From: Halomonas sp. SSL-5 | GTDB lineage: Bacteria > Pseudomonadota > Gammaproteobacteria > Pseudomonadales > Halomonadaceae | Length of the DNA: 64,000 bases | Assembly: GCF_030708455.1 (NCBI RefSeq) | Contig: NZ_JAUYWF010000002.1 | Location: forward strand, 62,001-126,000 | Direction of reading: 5' to 3' | Part shown: positions 52,726 through 62,002 of the stretch, one piece after another | Layout: each line of letters starts with the position of its first letter | Numbering within the stretch: the first letter of the stretch is position 1 | Notes under the pieces: model-generated | The model's database searches: none | The model's input: the letters and a program-made list of their open reading frames with translations, nothing else | What the model was told of the DNA's origin: nothing | Program-made: the position numbers and the translations under genes

Positions 52726-53649
52726 TCAGCCGCGCTGCGCCGAGCCGCTGCGTGCGCGACAGGGGCCGAACAGGCAGGCGGCGAGCAGGATGATCCCGGC
52801 GACGGTGGCGATCATGCCGGCGGCGCTGAGCGAGGCCTCGAAGCCGAGCCAGCGTGGCGCCTCGCCGGCCAGCAGGTAGCCGGCCACCGCCGCCGCCACC
52901 GCGAAGCCCTGGCTCCAGGCGATCTGGGCACCGAGGCGGTTGGTCATCAGCCTTGCGGCGGCCGCCGGGCAGATGAACATGGCGATGACGATGATCGACC
53001 CCACCGCCTCGAAGGCGGCGATGGCCGCCACCGCCACCAGGGTCACCAGCAGCAGGTCGACCAATGCCGGGCGGGCCTGCAGGCTGGCGGCGAAGTCGGG
53101 ATCGAAACTGGCCAGTACCAGCGGGCGGCGCATCACCACCACGAAGGCCACCACCAGCAGCCCTACCCAGGCGGCCCGGCCCAGCTGGGGCGGCAGGTCG
53201 GCCAGGGCTACCGGGTCGAACAGCGCGGCGAGGCCGGTGCCCTCGAACCAGATCAGGCTCTCCAGGTTGCCGTACAGGGCGTGTTCGACGTCCAGGTGCA
53301 CCCCGCCGGCGCCGTGCCACTCCAGCAGCAGCACGCCCAGGGCGAACAGGCTGGTGAACACCACGCCCATGGCGGCGCTGCCCTCCACCCGGCCCAGGCG
53401 GCGTATCAGCTCGATCAGCACCACCGTCACCAGGGCGGCCACCCCGGCGCCCAGCATCATGGCCAGCGAGGCCAGGCTGCCGGTGATCAGGAAGCTGACC
53501 ACGATGCCGGGCAGCGCCACATGGCTGATGGCATCGCCGATCAGGCTCTGGCGACGCAGCACCAGGAAGTTGCCGAGCAGCGCACAGGTCATCGAGATGA
53601 TGATGGCGATCGTCAGCGGCACCAGGCTGAACATCATGAACTCGCTCAT
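52726..53649 (-). CDS. Metal ABC permease, TroD-like
   Basis: A 307-residue ABC-3-type permease with about eight hydrophobic helices. LVLRRQSLIGDAISHVALPGIVVSF is the classic N-terminal signature of TroC/TroD/ZnuB-type permeases, and EAVGSIIVIAMFICPAAAARL the C-terminal one. It is the last of four coupled genes ordered binding protein, ATPase, permease, permease, the order of troABCD. The start overlaps the upstream permease stop (ATGA). Two permeases imply a heterodimeric channel. Confidence 0.9.
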   Translation of the reverse strand: MSEFMMFSLVPLTIAIIISMTCALLGNFLVLRRQSLIGDAISHVALPGIVVSFLITGSLASLAMMLGAGVAALVTVVLIELIRRLGRVEGSAAMGVVFTSLFALGVLLLEWHGAGGVHLDVEHALYGNLESLIWFEGTGLAALFDPVALADLPPQLGRAAWVGLLVVAFVVVMRRPLVLASFDPDFAASLQARPALVDLLLVTLVAVAAIAAFEAVGSIIVIAMFICPAAAARLMTNRLGAQIAWSQGFAVAAAVAGYLLAGEAPRWLGFEASLSAAGMIATVAGIILLAACLFGPCRARSGSAQRG

Positions 53650-54857
53650 CGCGCCTCCTCCGGCGGCAGCTCCGCCTCCAGGGCCATGATGGCGTCCGCC
53701 GAGAGCACCTGGCCGATGGGCGTCAGGCCGGCGTGCTCGCGGTGCAGTGCATCATCCGGGTAGCGCCGGCGATAGAGCGCCCAGAGGCGCTCCTCATGCT
53801 CGGCGTCTCGCGCCGCCGCCTGGCCCGCCGGGGTAGCCACCCCATCGCGACGCACATGGCCGCGCCGCTGCAGCAGCTTGAGGGTCAGGCCATCGAAGAT
53901 CGGCTCGTCGCGCCCCAGGGCGAGCAACCCTTGGCGAAGATGCACCCGGCGGCGCAGGCGACGATAGGCGAGCAGGGAAGCCAGCACACCGCGACGCGGC
54001 GAGAACAGGAAGGAGACCAGGAACAGGGAGAAGGCGGCGAGCACGATCAGCGGCCCGGTGGGCAGCCCCTCGCGCACGCTGGATAGTGATACGCCGAGAT
54101 ACCCCGACAACGCCCCGAGCAGCGCGGCCAGTGCCATCATGCGCATGGGCTGGTCGGTCCAGAAGCGTGCCGCCACCGGCGGGATGATGGTCAGCGCCAC
54201 CACCAGGATCAGCCCGGTGACCTTGAGCCCGATCACCACTACCGCCATCAGGAGGAGGAGCAGCAGCAGGTCGAGCCTGCCGGTATCCAGGCCCTGGGTG
54301 CGGGCGAAGTCCGCGTCGAAGCACAGCAGCAGCAGGTCTCGGCGCCACACCAGCAGCGCCAGCAGCAGGCCTACGGCACAGGCGGCAATCAGCAACGCCT
54401 CGGAGTAGAGCATGCCGGCGGTGGCACCCACCAGATAGCCGGTCAGCCCAGACTGGCCGCGCACCGAGAGGGTCTGGATCACGGTGATCAGCACCACACC
54501 GAAGGCGAAAAAGGTGGAGAGCACGGCGCCGATGGCGGCGTCCTCCCCCAGCCGGGTGCGCTCGCTGATCCGCTGCACCAGCCACAGGCCCAGGGCGGCA
54601 CTGGCCGCGGCGCCGGCCAGCAGCGCCGGCAGCACCCGGCCATCGCCCTGCCACACGCCCATGACCAGGAAGGCCAGCGCCAGCCCCGGCAGGGTGGAGT
54701 GGCTGATGGCATCGCTGACCAGGGCACGCTTGCGCAGCAGCACGAAGCTGCCCACCATGCCGGCGGCGGCGGCCAGCAGCATGGCGCCCACCGTCACCAG
54801 ACTGGTGTTGTAGCCCAGGGTGAAGGTAAGCGCCCGCCACCAGGTTTCCATCATCAT
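53646..54857 (-). CDS. Metal ABC permease, TroC-like with C-terminal extension
   Basis: A 403-residue permease. The first about 290 residues match ABC-3 permeases ([43 protein letters not shown]). About 110 extra residues follow the last helix: basic [17 protein letters not shown], then ILDGL-like and [19 protein letters not shown] segments that look like a winged-helix, DtxR/MntR-type fold, and [11 protein letters not shown]. Such tails are known on some TroC-type permeases. It might sense metal or regulate transport from the cytoplasm; this is inference. Overlaps both neighbouring genes. Confidence 0.87.
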   Translation of the reverse strand: MMMETWWRALTFTLGYNTSLVTVGAMLLAAAAGMVGSFVLLRKRALVSDAISHSTLPGLALAFLVMGVWQGDGRVLPALLAGAAASAALGLWLVQRISERTRLGEDAAIGAVLSTFFAFGVVLITVIQTLSVRGQSGLTGYLVGATAGMLYSEALLIAACAVGLLLALLVWRRDLLLLCFDADFARTQGLDTGRLDLLLLLLLMAVVVIGLKVTGLILVVALTIIPPVAARFWTDQPMRMMALAALLGALSGYLGVSLSSVREGLPTGPLIVLAAFSLFLVSFLFSPRRGVLASLLAYRRLRRRVHLRQGLLALGRDEPIFDGLTLKLLQRRGHVRRDGVATPAGQAAARDAEHEERLWALYRRRYPDDALHREHAGLTPIGQVLSADAIMALEAELPPEEAR

Positions 54858-55663
54858 TGCCCCGCCTCTTCCTTGCGCACTTCTATCGGCGACTCGATGA
54901 GCCGTGCCAGCTGCACGGGGCTTAACCGACCGCCATAGGTGGCCTGCAGGTTTTCCTCGGTGAAGGCCTCGTCCACGGGGCCGGCGGCGATGCGCCGCAC
55001 ATTCATGAGCAGCACATGATCGAAATAGTCACGCACCGTGGCCAGGTCGTGGTGCACGCAGAGCAGGGTCCGCCCCTCGTCGCGCAGCGACTTGAGGACC
55101 TCGATGATCGCCGCCTCGGTGGCGGCATCGACCCCGGCGAAGGGCTCGTCGAGGATCGTGATGTCGGCCTCCTGGACCAGCGCCCTGGCCAGGAATACCC
55201 GTTGCTGCTGGCCTCCGGAGAGCTGGCCGATCTGACGTTCGGCGAACCCCTCCATGCCGACCCGGGCCAGGCTCTCCATGGCTCGCCGGCGCAGCCGCCG
55301 GGCACCGAACTGCCACCAGCGCAGGTCGCGGTAGAGCCCCATGCCCACCACGTCGATGACCCGGGCCGGAAAGTCCCAGTCGATGCTAGAGCGCTGGGGC
55401 ACGAAGGCCAGATGGCGCATCTCCTGCTCGAGGGGACGGCCGAAGACCCGCACCTCGCCGGAGAGGCGCCGGGTGATGCCCAACGCCGCCTTGAGCAGGG
55501 TCGACTTGCCGGCGCCATTGGGGCCGATGATGGCACTCATGCTGCCCGGCGGCGTGATGAAGTCTACCGAGTGCACCACCGGACGGTGGTCATAGCTGAC
55601 GGTGAGCCCCTGGATCGCCAGGGGGCTGGCGATCACCGCCTTGCCGAGTCGTGAATCGGGCAT
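54854..55663 (-). CDS. Metal ABC ATPase, TroB-like
   Basis: A 269-residue ATPase of the ABC-3 (Zn/Mn/Fe) importer class. Walker A is GPNGAGKS near residue 41, the Q-loop is [20 protein letters not shown] (the QRSxIDWDFP pattern is typical of Mn/Zn systems), the signature LSGGQQQR and Walker [13 protein letters not shown]. It begins three bases after the binding-protein stop and overlaps the permease gene by four bases. Confidence 0.92.
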   Translation of the reverse strand: MPDSRLGKAVIASPLAIQGLTVSYDHRPVVHSVDFITPPGSMSAIIGPNGAGKSTLLKAALGITRRLSGEVRVFGRPLEQEMRHLAFVPQRSSIDWDFPARVIDVVGMGLYRDLRWWQFGARRLRRRAMESLARVGMEGFAERQIGQLSGGQQQRVFLARALVQEADITILDEPFAGVDAATEAAIIEVLKSLRDEGRTLLCVHHDLATVRDYFDHVLLMNVRRIAAGPVDEAFTEENLQATYGGRLSPVQLARLIESPIEVRKEEAGQ

Positions 55664-55666
55664 GGG

Positions 55667-56656
55667 TTACTCCTCCTCGGCAGAGCCTGGGTCGGCCTTG
55701 GCCAGGCGGCCCTGCCAGCCGGCCACCGGGGCGTCGCCGTCCAGTGCCCGGGCGATGGTGGTGACGTTGTGATCTAGCATGCCCAGCCAGCTGCCCTCGT
55801 AGCTGCCCTCGGGGCCCATGGCGTCGGAGAACAGCTCGCCACCGATGCGCACCTCGTGGCCCACGGCGGCGGCGCCCTCGATCAGCGCCCGGATGCTGCG
55901 CTCCGACACCGAGGTCTCGACGAAGATGGCGCCGATCTCGCGCTCCACCAGCAGGTCGACCAGGGTCTCGATACGCGAAAGCCCTGCCTCGCTCTCGGTG
56001 GAGAAGCCCTGGATGCCCAGCACCTCCAGCCCGTAGGCGTCGCCGAAGTAACCGAAGGCGTCGTGGGCGGTAACCAGCACGCGGGATTCCTCGGGAATGC
56101 TGGCGAGGACCTCGCGGGCATAGGCGTCAAGCCCCTCGAGCTCCTCCAGATACGCCTCGGCACCGGCCTCGAAGGCGGCGACACCATCGGGATCCAACTC
56201 GACCAGCGCATCGCGCACGGCGATGACAGAGTGGCGCCAACGCCCGGGGTCCATCCACACATGGGGGTCGGGCTGGTCGGGGTAGGCCTCATCGGCCAAC
56301 AGCGCCTCCCGTGGCACCGTCTCGGCCACGGCAAATACCGGGCTCCGCCGACCCAGGCGCTCGAGCAGCTCGGCCAGCTGCACCTCGAGGTTCAGGCCGT
56401 TCCAGAACACGGCATCGGCGCGGGTCATGGCGACCACATCGCTGCGCGTCTGGCGGTAGAGGTGCGGGTCGACGCCCGGCCCCATCAGCCCCTGCACCTC
56501 GACCCGATCGCCGCCCACCTCCCGGACGATATCGGCAATCATGCCGGTGGTGGCGACCAGGCGCAGTGTCGACGCCTCTTCGGCGACGGCCTGTCCCCAG
56601 GAGAGCAGCGCGCACAGAGCGGCGATCGGGATCGACAGCGAACGGGGACTAGGCAA
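55667..56656 (-). CDS. Metal-binding protein, TroA-like
   Basis: A 329-residue cluster A-I solute-binding protein. It has a signal peptide ending near AVA (residue 25). Likely metal ligands are visible: VDPHLYRQT, DPHVWMDP, TAHDAFGYF and SDAMG, giving three histidines and an aspartate, the TroA set rather than the MntC/PsaA set with glutamate. No histidine-rich loop is present. Zinc and/or manganese is the likely cargo. The TTG start at 56656 follows GAGGAG by six bases and begins the signal peptide; a GTG at 56725 would leave a long N-tail. Confidence 0.88.
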   Translation of the reverse strand: MPSPRSLSIPIAALCALLSWGQAVAEEASTLRLVATTGMIADIVREVGGDRVEVQGLMGPGVDPHLYRQTRSDVVAMTRADAVFWNGLNLEVQLAELLERLGRRSPVFAVAETVPREALLADEAYPDQPDPHVWMDPGRWRHSVIAVRDALVELDPDGVAAFEAGAEAYLEELEGLDAYAREVLASIPEESRVLVTAHDAFGYFGDAYGLEVLGIQGFSTESEAGLSRIETLVDLLVEREIGAIFVETSVSERSIRALIEGAAAVGHEVRIGGELFSDAMGPEGSYEGSWLGMLDHNVTTIARALDGDAPVAGWQGRLAKADPGSAEEE

Positions 56657-56793
56657 GGGGTTCTCCTCGGGTGGGCTCGATTGCCCCCTAGGGTACCGCG
56701 CCGGAGGGACTTTGCTAATGGCCACTTGTCGATCTCCCCGATAGCCTCGCGCATTTTCCCTGGCATGGCTGTCCTCTCTGACAGTGGCGGCGG

Positions 56794-57150
56794 TCAGTCT
56801 CGCTCCGCCAGGCGCGTGACGCGTTCAAGGGTCAGGCGTCGCCCCTCGTCGGGCGAGAAGGCGAAGCGCCCCTCGACCCGCACCGCTTCCCCCAGATGCG
56901 GGGCGATCTCGTCGTGGGGGAAGATCTCCACCCGATGCAGGTCCTCGTCCTCGATCCAGTAGTGCAGTGGCTCCTCGAAGCGGCGCACCACTCCCTGGGT
57001 GGCCACTCGGCTGCCGTCGTGGGTGGCCGGCTCGGCGGCCAGCACCGGCAGGGGCACCTCGGCCAGGCCCGGCTCGCCGCCGCAGCCGGCGAGCCAGGAC
57101 ACCAAGGGCAACAGCAGAAACAGAGAGAGCGCCGGCAAGCGATGCGTCAT
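56794..57150 (-). CDS. Small lipoprotein with OB-like domain
   Basis: A 118-residue lipoprotein. The signal peptide ends in the lipobox WLAGC at Cys23, and a beta-rich domain of about 90 residues follows (VATQGVVRRFEEPLHYWIED, VEIFPHDEIAPHLGEAVRVEGRF). The pattern of strands and the G-x-V-x-x sequence is reminiscent of OB-fold lipoproteins. The next gene on this strand is the metal transporter, 137 bases away, but a link is only positional. The ATG at 57150 is favoured by the signal peptide; longer frames run through non-coding sequence. Confidence 0.75.
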   Translation of the reverse strand: MTHRLPALSLFLLLPLVSWLAGCGGEPGLAEVPLPVLAAEPATHDGSRVATQGVVRRFEEPLHYWIEDEDLHRVEIFPHDEIAPHLGEAVRVEGRFAFSPDEGRRLTLERVTRLAERD

Positions 57151-57324
57151 CGAGGACCTCGTGAAGGTGTCAGGGTAGCCGGTGGCATGGCGCCACCCTG
57201 ACAGTCTAGATGCCCCGGCAGCCATTGGCCGGTCTCCCCGTCCCGCGCCGCGCCTGCTCATGGATCGCGGCCCCCTGCGGTCTGCGCTATGGTAGCGAAT
57301 CGCCACTCATCGCCGGGAACCGCC

Positions 57325-58461
57325 ATGCCACGCCGCCACCACGCCGCCCTTCTCCTCGCCGCGCTGCTGTGCGGCCAGACCGTCGCCCTGGCCGATGAGT
57401 GCCCCGCCGCCGGCGAGTGGCGGCGCCAGGGCGAGGCGGTGGCCCCGGACGCGCTTCTGCGCGAACTCGCCGAGCAGCGGGTCGTGCTGCTCGGTGAGCA
57501 GCATGAGCGCCTGGCCCACCATCGCTGGCAACTGCATACCCTGGCGGCGCTGCACGGCCATCAGCCGAACCTGGCGATCGGCCTGGAGATGCTGCCGCGG
57601 GAGGCCCAGCCGGCGCTGGATGCCTGGGTGGCCGGCGAGCTGGACGAGACGGCCTTCCTCGAGTCCAGCGACTGGCACGACGCCTGGGGCTACGACCCCG
57701 ACCTCTACCTGCCGATCCTGCACTTCGCACGCATGCACCGCGTTCCACTGGTGGCGCTGAACGTCACCCCCGAGTTGCGCCGGCGTCTGGCCACGGAGGG
57801 CTGGGAGGAGGTGCCGGCGGCAGAGCGCCACGGCCTGACGGCGCCGGCGCCGGCCTCGCCCGAGTACCGCACCCTGCTCACCGAGACCTACGCCGAGCAC
57901 CCCAGCGAAACCGCGGTCCCCGGAGGATTCGAGCGCTTCATCGATGCCCAGCTGGTGTGGGACCGCGCCATGGCCGAGGGACTGGCCGATGCCAGCGAGC
58001 ACTCGCCGCTGGTGGTCGGACTGATGGGCGAGGGCCATGTGCGCCACGGCCATGGCGTTCCCCACCAGCTCGATGCCCTGGGTATCACGGCGCAGCGCAC
58101 GCTGCTGGCCTGGTCGCCAGACCAGGAGTGCCCGCCCCCCGCGGCGATCGCCGACGCCCTGTTCGGCCTGGGCGACGAGGCGCGCCACGAGCCGGCGAGC
58201 CCCATGCGCCTGGGGGTGATGATCGTTCCGGACCCGGCGGGGGTGCGGGTGGCCCGGGTCGAGCCCGACAGCGTGGCCCAGGCGAGTGGCCTGCACGAGG
58301 ATGACATCATCAGTGCCGCCGCCGGCAGGCCGCTGGGCTCCCCCGGCGAGCTGATCGACCTGGTACGCCGCCAGGCGCCCGGCACCCTGCTGCCGCTGGA
58401 GGTCGTTCGCGACGGTGAGATCCGCGAGCTCCTCGCCCGCTTCCCCGGCGAGGCTCCCTAG
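57325..58461 (+). CDS. ChaN-family protein with C-terminal PDZ domain
   Basis: A 378-residue exported protein: signal peptide ending near ALA (residue 23), then a ChaN domain (about residues 35-260; RVVLLGEQHERLAHHRWQL, IGLEMLPREAQPAL, GLMGEGHVRHGHGVPHQL) and a PDZ domain (about 290-375; VARVEPDSVAQASGLHEDDIISAAAGRPL). ChaN-type proteins bind haem and are implicated in iron uptake; the histidine-rich motifs here fit that. No lipobox cysteine follows the signal, so it is probably soluble in the periplasm. The PDZ domain suggests peptide or partner binding. Confidence 0.83.
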   Translation: MPRRHHAALLLAALLCGQTVALADECPAAGEWRRQGEAVAPDALLRELAEQRVVLLGEQHERLAHHRWQLHTLAALHGHQPNLAIGLEMLPREAQPALDAWVAGELDETAFLESSDWHDAWGYDPDLYLPILHFARMHRVPLVALNVTPELRRRLATEGWEEVPAAERHGLTAPAPASPEYRTLLTETYAEHPSETAVPGGFERFIDAQLVWDRAMAEGLADASEHSPLVVGLMGEGHVRHGHGVPHQLDALGITAQRTLLAWSPDQECPPPAAIADALFGLGDEARHEPASPMRLGVMIVPDPAGVRVARVEPDSVAQASGLHEDDIISAAAGRPLGSPGELIDLVRRQAPGTLLPLEVVRDGEIRELLARFPGEAP

Positions 58462-58574
58462 CGAGAAGGGACTGTCCCCGGATGGCCGGCACGTGCGATA
58501 GCTCGGGTGGCCGCTCGTCGGGGGGCGTGGCATCATGGCCGCCCCCTGCGAACCAACGAGGATGCCTAGACGCC

Positions 58575-58967
58575 ATGCGCCCCCTGATCCGCCTCTTCTT
58601 CCGCGGCCTGCGCCTGCTGCTCGCACCGGTCGTGCTGATCGCCGAGAAACTCTCGACTCCCAAGGCCCTGGAGCGCTCCCCGGAGGCCCAGGCCGAGGTC
58701 GACCGCGCCTGTGAAGACCTCGCCCTCTACCAGTTCCGCAGCTGTCCCTTCTGCGTCAAGGTGCGCAAGGAGATCGCCCGCCTGGGTCTGCCCATCGAGA
58801 CCCGCGACACCCGGCTCGACCCGGATCATCGCCGCGAGCTGGCCGAGGGCGGCGGACGCGTCAAGGTCCCCTGCCTGCGCATCGCCCACGCCGACGGCGA
58901 GATCGAGTGGCTCTACGAATCCGACGACATCAACGCCTGGCTGCAACGGCGCTTCGCCGTGGCCTGA
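58575..58967 (+). CDS. Glutaredoxin-like protein with N-terminal hydrophobic segment
   Basis: A 130-residue protein with a glutaredoxin-fold domain (residues 45-130). The dithiol motif is CPFC (SCPFCVKVRKEI), KVPCLRI carries the cis-proline and WLYESDDINAWL the glutathione-side helix. A hydrophobic stretch at the start (PLIRLFFRGLRLLLAPVVLIAEKL) may anchor it to the membrane. Glutathione-dependent thiol reduction is likely but its target is unknown. Confidence 0.8.
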   Translation: MRPLIRLFFRGLRLLLAPVVLIAEKLSTPKALERSPEAQAEVDRACEDLALYQFRSCPFCVKVRKEIARLGLPIETRDTRLDPDHRRELAEGGGRVKVPCLRIAHADGEIEWLYESDDINAWLQRRFAVA

Positions 58968-59087
58968 GGCGCCCTCCTCTTCAGCAGCCCTTCGACGGCC
59001 CCTCCACCGGCCGGCTGGCCTTGCCGGGGCAGGCTGTCCCGCGCGACACCGGTGGACGTCGCCTGACCGGGCACCTACACCTAGGTC

Positions 59088-60833
59088 ATGGAGACCACAT
59101 CGGCGCCCACCGGCCGCGGCCCCCTGCCGGTGCTGCGCTTCCTGGGGCTGGTGTTGCTGGGTGCCGTCATCGGCGGCGTCGCGGCGCTGTGCGCCGCCGG
59201 CTTCGTGCGCGGCGTGCTTGTGCTCAACGAGCTGCTGCTGATCTCACCCCGCAGTCGCATGATGTTTCCCTGGCCCGAACTGCTGGCCCTGACCACCATC
59301 GCCGTGCCGACCCTGGGCGGGCTGATCGTCGGCCAGCTGCATCGCCACCTTCCCCAGGGACGCCCCCACACACCCGCCGACGCCATCGCCGCCGTCCAGA
59401 CCCGGCGCGGTCGACTCCCGGCCAGGGAAGGGGGGATCTCCGCCCTGACCGCCATGATCTCCCTGGGGGCCGGCGCCTCGGTGGGTCAGTACGGCCCGCT
59501 GGTGCACCTGGGGGCCACCCTGGGCTCGCTGGGTGCTCGGCTGCTGCGCCTGGGCCGCTCCGACGACAACATCACCATCGCCTGCGGTGTGGCCGCGGCC
59601 ATCGCCACCGCCTTCAATGCCCCGCTGGCCGGCATCGTCTTCGCCCATGAGGTGGTGCTGCGCCACTATGCGCTGCGTGCCTTCGCGCCCATCGCCGCGG
59701 CCGCCCTGGTCGGCCATGTGATCGCCACCCAGGCGCTCGCCCAGGGCGCCCTGTTCCATGTCGCCGAGACCGTGGTGCCACGGGCCTGGGAATTTGCACT
59801 GTTCGTGGCCATGGGGGGGCTGGGGGCCCTGCTGGCCGGGGCCTACATGCACGCCATCCTCGGCGTAGGCCGCCTCGCCCGGCGTCTGCCGCTGCGTCCC
59901 GACCTGCACCCCGCCCTGGCCGGTGCCCTGCTGGGGTCGGTGGCGTTGTGGGTGCCCGACATCCTCGGCATGGGCCAGGAGACGCTGCGCTTCGCCACCA
60001 TCGCCGGTGCCTTCGGCGGGGGCGAGCTGCTGCTGGTGCTGGCTCTCAAGGTGGCGGCCACCGCCCTGTGCCTGGGCATGGGATTCAGTGGCGGCGTCTT
60101 CAGCCCCGCCCTGGTGATCGGCACGCTGTTCGGTGGGCTCTGCGGCAGCCTGGTGGCGGCCCTGGCCGGCGTCTCCCAGGAGACCTTCGTGTTCTATGCG
60201 GTATGTGGCATGGTCGCCGTCACCGCCCCGGTCATCGGCGCTCCGCTGACCAGCCTGCTGATCGTCTTCGAGCTCACCGGCAACTACGCCCTGACCACGG
60301 CGGCCCTGGCCAGCGTGACCCTGGCCAGCCCCATTGCGGCCCAGCTGTTTGGCCGCTCGCTGTTCGATATCCAGCTGCGCAACCGCGGGCTGGACCTCTC
60401 CTCCGGACGCGGCCAGGCGCTGCTGATGGACACCCGGGTGATCGACTACCTGACCCGGGAGTGCGTGATCCTCTCCCCCGAGGCCTCGCTGGACGAGGCC
60501 ATCGCCACCCTGGCCCGTGAACGCCACGGCGAGGCCTACCTGGTGGACACCCAGGAGCGCTTCCATGGCTGCGTGACGCTGGCCGAGCTGGAGTCGGCGC
60601 GCCAAGCAGCGGGCGCGCACCGGGTGGGCGACTGCGTGGACGGCGAACGCCCGACGCTTCACTCCGGCACCACCCTGTGGGCGGCGATGGCGCTGCTCGA
60701 GGAGGTCACCGGCGAGGCCCTGGCGGTGGTCGACGAGGGCATCTTCCGCGGGGTGGTCTACGAGGTGCATATCGCCCGCGCCTACCTCCACCAGAGCGAT
60801 GCGCTGCGCCGCGAGGAGCACGGCCATGGCTAG
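59088..60833 (+). CDS. CLC-family chloride channel/antiporter-like protein with CBS pair
   Basis: A 581-residue protein: a CLC membrane domain (about residues 1-430) and two CBS domains (about 445-570). The helix-F motif reads GASVGQYGPLV, where the standard motif is GREGP; the gating glutamate position therefore holds tyrosine. The helix-N motif GMGFSGGVFSPAL and the proton-path glutamate region FNAPLAGIVFAHEVVL look normal. The CBS part suggests nucleotide control. The change predicts a channel or uncoupled carrier rather than a Cl-/H+ antiporter. The 3' end overlaps the next gene by eight bases. Confidence 0.88.
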   Translation: METTSAPTGRGPLPVLRFLGLVLLGAVIGGVAALCAAGFVRGVLVLNELLLISPRSRMMFPWPELLALTTIAVPTLGGLIVGQLHRHLPQGRPHTPADAIAAVQTRRGRLPAREGGISALTAMISLGAGASVGQYGPLVHLGATLGSLGARLLRLGRSDDNITIACGVAAAIATAFNAPLAGIVFAHEVVLRHYALRAFAPIAAAALVGHVIATQALAQGALFHVAETVVPRAWEFALFVAMGGLGALLAGAYMHAILGVGRLARRLPLRPDLHPALAGALLGSVALWVPDILGMGQETLRFATIAGAFGGGELLLVLALKVAATALCLGMGFSGGVFSPALVIGTLFGGLCGSLVAALAGVSQETFVFYAVCGMVAVTAPVIGAPLTSLLIVFELTGNYALTTAALASVTLASPIAAQLFGRSLFDIQLRNRGLDLSSGRGQALLMDTRVIDYLTRECVILSPEASLDEAIATLARERHGEAYLVDTQERFHGCVTLAELESARQAAGAHRVGDCVDGERPTLHSGTTLWAAMALLEEVTGEALAVVDEGIFRGVVYEVHIARAYLHQSDALRREEHGHG

Positions 60834-61986
60834 GACGTTTCGGACAACGCCTTGCCGCCTCGCCGCCGCCCTGTTGCTCCTGCTCGCCGGCACATCGGGG
60901 CTTCTCGCCGAGCCGCTGCGGGTGCTGAGCTGGGGCGGTGCCTACGAACGCGCCCAGCAAGAGGCGCTGTTCACCCCCTTCAGTGAAGCGCACGGCATCG
61001 AGGTCGAGGTACAGCGCTACGCCGGCGGCCTGGCCGAACTACGCCGGGCCGTGGCCGCTGGAGAGGTCCCCTGGGATGTGATCGACATGACCCGCAGCCA
61101 GGCCATGGCGGCCTGCGACGAGGGCCTGCTCGAACCCCTGCCGACGGATCTCGCCGCCCCGGCCCCGGACGGCCCCCCCGCCGAGCACGACTTCATGCCC
61201 GGGGCCATCGGCGACTGCGCGCTGACCCATACGCTGTTCGCGACGGTGGTGGCCTATCGCACCGACGCCTTCCCGGGACGCCGCCCTACGCGCATCGCCG
61301 ACCTCTTCGATCAGCGACGCTTTCCGGGGCCCCGGGCGCTGCAGCGCACCCCGGCAGTCAACCTCGAGTGGGCGCTGCTCGCCCACGGCGTGCCTCGCGA
61401 GGAGCTCTACCGACTGCTGAGCACGCCGCGGGGCCTGGCCCTGGCGCTGGCGCGGCTGGATGCGCTGGAGGAGATCCGCTGGTGGGAGGATGGCGAAGCG
61501 CCCGTGCGCCTGCTCACCGAGGGCGAGGTAGTGATGGCCTCGGGCTACAACGGCCGCTTCTTCGATGCCATGGTCAACCGTGACCTGCCCATCGAGATCC
61601 TCTGGGATGGCCAGGTCCAGGAGCACGAGACCTGGGTGATTCCCCGCCACGCCGGCAATCCGGACACGGCACGGGCCTTCATCCGCTTCGCCACATCCAC
61701 CGAGCGCCTCGTCGCCCTGGCCGAACGGATTCCCTACGGGCCGGCCCGCGCCTCGGCGGCCGAGCGGGTCGGCCGGCATCCCGACACGGGCGTGGACATG
61801 CGCCTGCACATCCCCACCCACCCGCTCAACGCCGAGGGCGCCATCGCCAAGGACGAGACCTGGTATGCGCGTACCCTGACGCGCATGGACGACTACTTCG
61901 CGGAGTGGCTGGAAGCTCGGCAAGCCCGCACCGGTGAGGCGCCAACGCCAACCGCCGGTGGTGACGACCAGCCGGTGGCGCCATGA
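60826..61986 (+). CDS. PotD/ polyamine-type solute-binding protein, orphan
   Basis: A 386-residue periplasmic binding protein with a Sec signal ending near LLA (residue 28). LRVLSWGGAYERAQQEALFTPFSEAHG is the start of the family-typical (PF13416-like) spermidine/putrescine binding fold, and WDVIDMTRSQAMAACDEGLLEPL the second. No ATPase or permease gene is close. The start, with GAGGAG upstream, overlaps the CLC gene end, so it is coupled to that gene. An anionic or polyamine ligand is possible but not readable. Confidence 0.82.
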   Translation: MARTFRTTPCRLAAALLLLLAGTSGLLAEPLRVLSWGGAYERAQQEALFTPFSEAHGIEVEVQRYAGGLAELRRAVAAGEVPWDVIDMTRSQAMAACDEGLLEPLPTDLAAPAPDGPPAEHDFMPGAIGDCALTHTLFATVVAYRTDAFPGRRPTRIADLFDQRRFPGPRALQRTPAVNLEWALLAHGVPREELYRLLSTPRGLALALARLDALEEIRWWEDGEAPVRLLTEGEVVMASGYNGRFFDAMVNRDLPIEILWDGQVQEHETWVIPRHAGNPDTARAFIRFATSTERLVALAERIPYGPARASAAERVGRHPDTGVDMRLHIPTHPLNAEGAIAKDETWYARTLTRMDDYFAEWLEARQARTGEAPTPTAGGDDQPVAP

Positions 61987-62002
61987 CAGCCACACCATGA
62001 CC

